Assembly (NCBI GenBank): GCA_002402315.1
Contig: DHFP01000139.1
Location: 1 to 43,287, forward strand
Length of the DNA stretch: 43,287 nt
From: Clostridiales bacterium UBA4821
GTDB taxonomy: Bacteria; Bacillota; Clostridia; Acetivibrionales; UBA4821
Reading direction: 5' to 3'
Part shown: in pieces, positions 42,312 through 43,287 of the stretch
Layout: every line of letters starts with the position of its first letter
Numbering within the stretch: the stretch's first letter is position 1
The notes under the pieces: model-generated
Databases searched by the model: none
What the model was told of the DNA's origin: nothing
Seen by the model: only the letters and a program-made list of their open reading frames with translations
Position numbers and translations under genes: made by a program

Positions 42312-42486
42312 ATTGGTTACTCCTCGTAAAATATCCTCGTTGTATTTAATTATAATATAATTTGCAAATTAGTCACTATATATTAAACATAAGAATACCC
42401 GACTGCTTACCAAGGAAAGAAGAACCATTTATTATACTTTGAATATACTGTATTAACGCTATTGCCATTATAAGGAGGTAAATGGA

Positions 42487-43251
42487 GTGAATAAAGCTGC
42501 TTCAAGACAGTGCCCCCCAGGAACCCTATTCTATAGGATGAGATCTGGTGATAACTTATACAGATTAGCGCTGCGATATAAAACTACAGTACAAGCGATA
42601 CTCTCGGCAAATCCAAACATCAGTCCATATATTTTGCCAATCGGCCAGATAATTTGTATACCATCGGCTGCTCCTCCGTCGGCAACTTGTCCGGAAGGTT
42701 CCGGGATGTATACAATCAGGCAAGGGGATACTTTCTCTCAAGTGGTCCAGAGGTTTAACACGACGGTAGAGGCTTTAACTGAAATTAACCCTGACCTGAA
42801 TCCTAATTCCTTGTCAGTAGGGCAGAGAATTTGTATACCTATACCACAAGCTATGTACATAAGCCAGATATATAATGTTGGTTTTATGTATCCCGGAAGT
42901 TGGAGAAGGATAGAGGATACAAAATATGAGGGAGCAGAGGGATTTTTGCATATATCTGCAATTTCTTCCGATAAGCCAATAGATAAGGTATACAAGAATG
43001 AGGTTTCTAATAATTCAAATCTTTACGGAACTAATCCTGAAATAAGCAAATTAAAGGTACAAGAGCATGAGGCTTGTCTAATCATGCCGTCTGAAGACCA
43101 GAGACCGGAGAAGAAAGGACAGGCGGCACTAATAGTCAAATACCCTAAACCCATTGAGATTTCAGGACAGACTCATAATTATTTTATTTTGAGGTCAGAT
43201 AAAGCTCATATTAAACGTATTGCCGATACATTAAGGTTTTTAACTTTTTAG
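42487..43251 (+). CDS. Protein with two LysM domains and a C-terminal PsbP-like domain
   Basis: 254 residues starting at GTG 42487, with TAAGGAGG upstream. Two LysM domains (about 14-58, FYRMRSGDNLYRLALRYKTTVQAIL; about 70-120, MYTIRQGDTFSQVVQRFNTTVEAL) bind peptidoglycan or chitin-like glycans. The C-terminal ~125 residues (VGFMYPGSWRRIEDTKYEGAEGFLHIS) resemble PsbP/Mog1-like domains in Firmicutes envelope or spore proteins. There is no signal peptide, as in several clostridial spore-coat LysM proteins. It ends 36 bp before the window edge. Confidence 0.82.
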   Translation: MNKAASRQCPPGTLFYRMRSGDNLYRLALRYKTTVQAILSANPNISPYILPIGQIICIPSAAPPSATCPEGSGMYTIRQGDTFSQVVQRFNTTVEALTEINPDLNPNSLSVGQRICIPIPQAMYISQIYNVGFMYPGSWRRIEDTKYEGAEGFLHISAISSDKPIDKVYKNEVSNNSNLYGTNPEISKLKVQEHEACLIMPSEDQRPEKKGQAALIVKYPKPIEISGQTHNYFILRSDKAHIKRIADTLRFLTF

Positions 43252-43287
43252 CCGTGAGCATAATATTACGGCGAATTCATGAAGCAA

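Noticed and set aside
1..43287. tRNA gene as the integration target or elsewhere in the window
   Set aside because: No cloverleaf-like sequence was seen; the target is the protein-coding yyaL gene. A covariance search would settle it.

Overview
This 43.3 kb window is low-GC, Gram-positive anaerobe DNA, most like a cellulolytic or thermophilic clostridium of the Ruminiclostridium/Acetivibrio type. That placement is an inference from the gene families: the clustered block yqeG-aroE-comFB-aroK, aroQ-M24 peptidase-efp, YitT, YyaL, zinc-ribbon membrane proteins, strong AGGAGG ribosome binding sites and many TTG/GTG starts. I saw no tRNA, rRNA or CRISPR array.

Layout. (1) 1-10.0 kb is part of a type IV secretion/conjugation cluster. 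It holds the C-terminal part of a Gly/Ser-linker membrane protein, a two-domain wall hydrolase (SLT plus M23), a membrane-anchored accessory protein, and on the minus strand a small pilin-like membrane protein and a VirB4-type ATPase split over two genes with an altered Walker A. No relaxase or coupling protein is in view. (2) 10.2-15.1 kb (minus) has a thioredoxin/CcdA-like membrane protein and a three-gene surface-glycan set (polyprenyl-P glycosyltransferase, methyltransferase, multi-pass membrane protein). (3) 15.5-17.7 kb encodes a family A DNA polymerase-like protein in which the exonuclease and polymerase catalytic acids appear to be replaced. (4) 18.1-28.4 kb is core chromosome: TPR protein, flavin reductase, YvyF-like protein, shikimate genes, endonuclease IV-like protein, peptidase, EF-P and YitT. 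(5) 28.9-38.3 kb is a yyaL locus repeatedly invaded by mobile DNA. (6) 38.4-43.3 kb is core-like: a possible micro-ORF, YggT, two zinc-ribbon membrane proteins, a voltage-gated-type K+ channel and a LysM protein.

The main discovery is in region 5. A 5.75 kb element carrying a large serine recombinase lies between two copies of the octamer CATTGGTG inside yyaL, exactly at the codons for the CHWC motif. Reading every line by eye, I find not one CpG dinucleotide from 30865 to 36657 (5793 bp), while both flanks contain CpGs immediately outside the core sites. The element carries a type III toxin-antitoxin system (toxN with an upstream RNA repeat array, promoter and terminator), a sigma/HTH-like regulator, a small possible recombination factor and two VOC-fold proteins. 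Its left end carries its own yyaL 5' end (copy A). Two displaced yyaL 5' ends (copies B and C) lie to the right, separated by a 1.4 kb older remnant with a RelBE-type module. Copy C has a frameshift and B is clean, which reads like a stratigraphy of successive integrations, each bringing a new 5' end. A 19-bp insertion next to the core in copy A breaks the yyaL frame. Precise excision would join copy B to the C-terminal body in frame and restore the gene.
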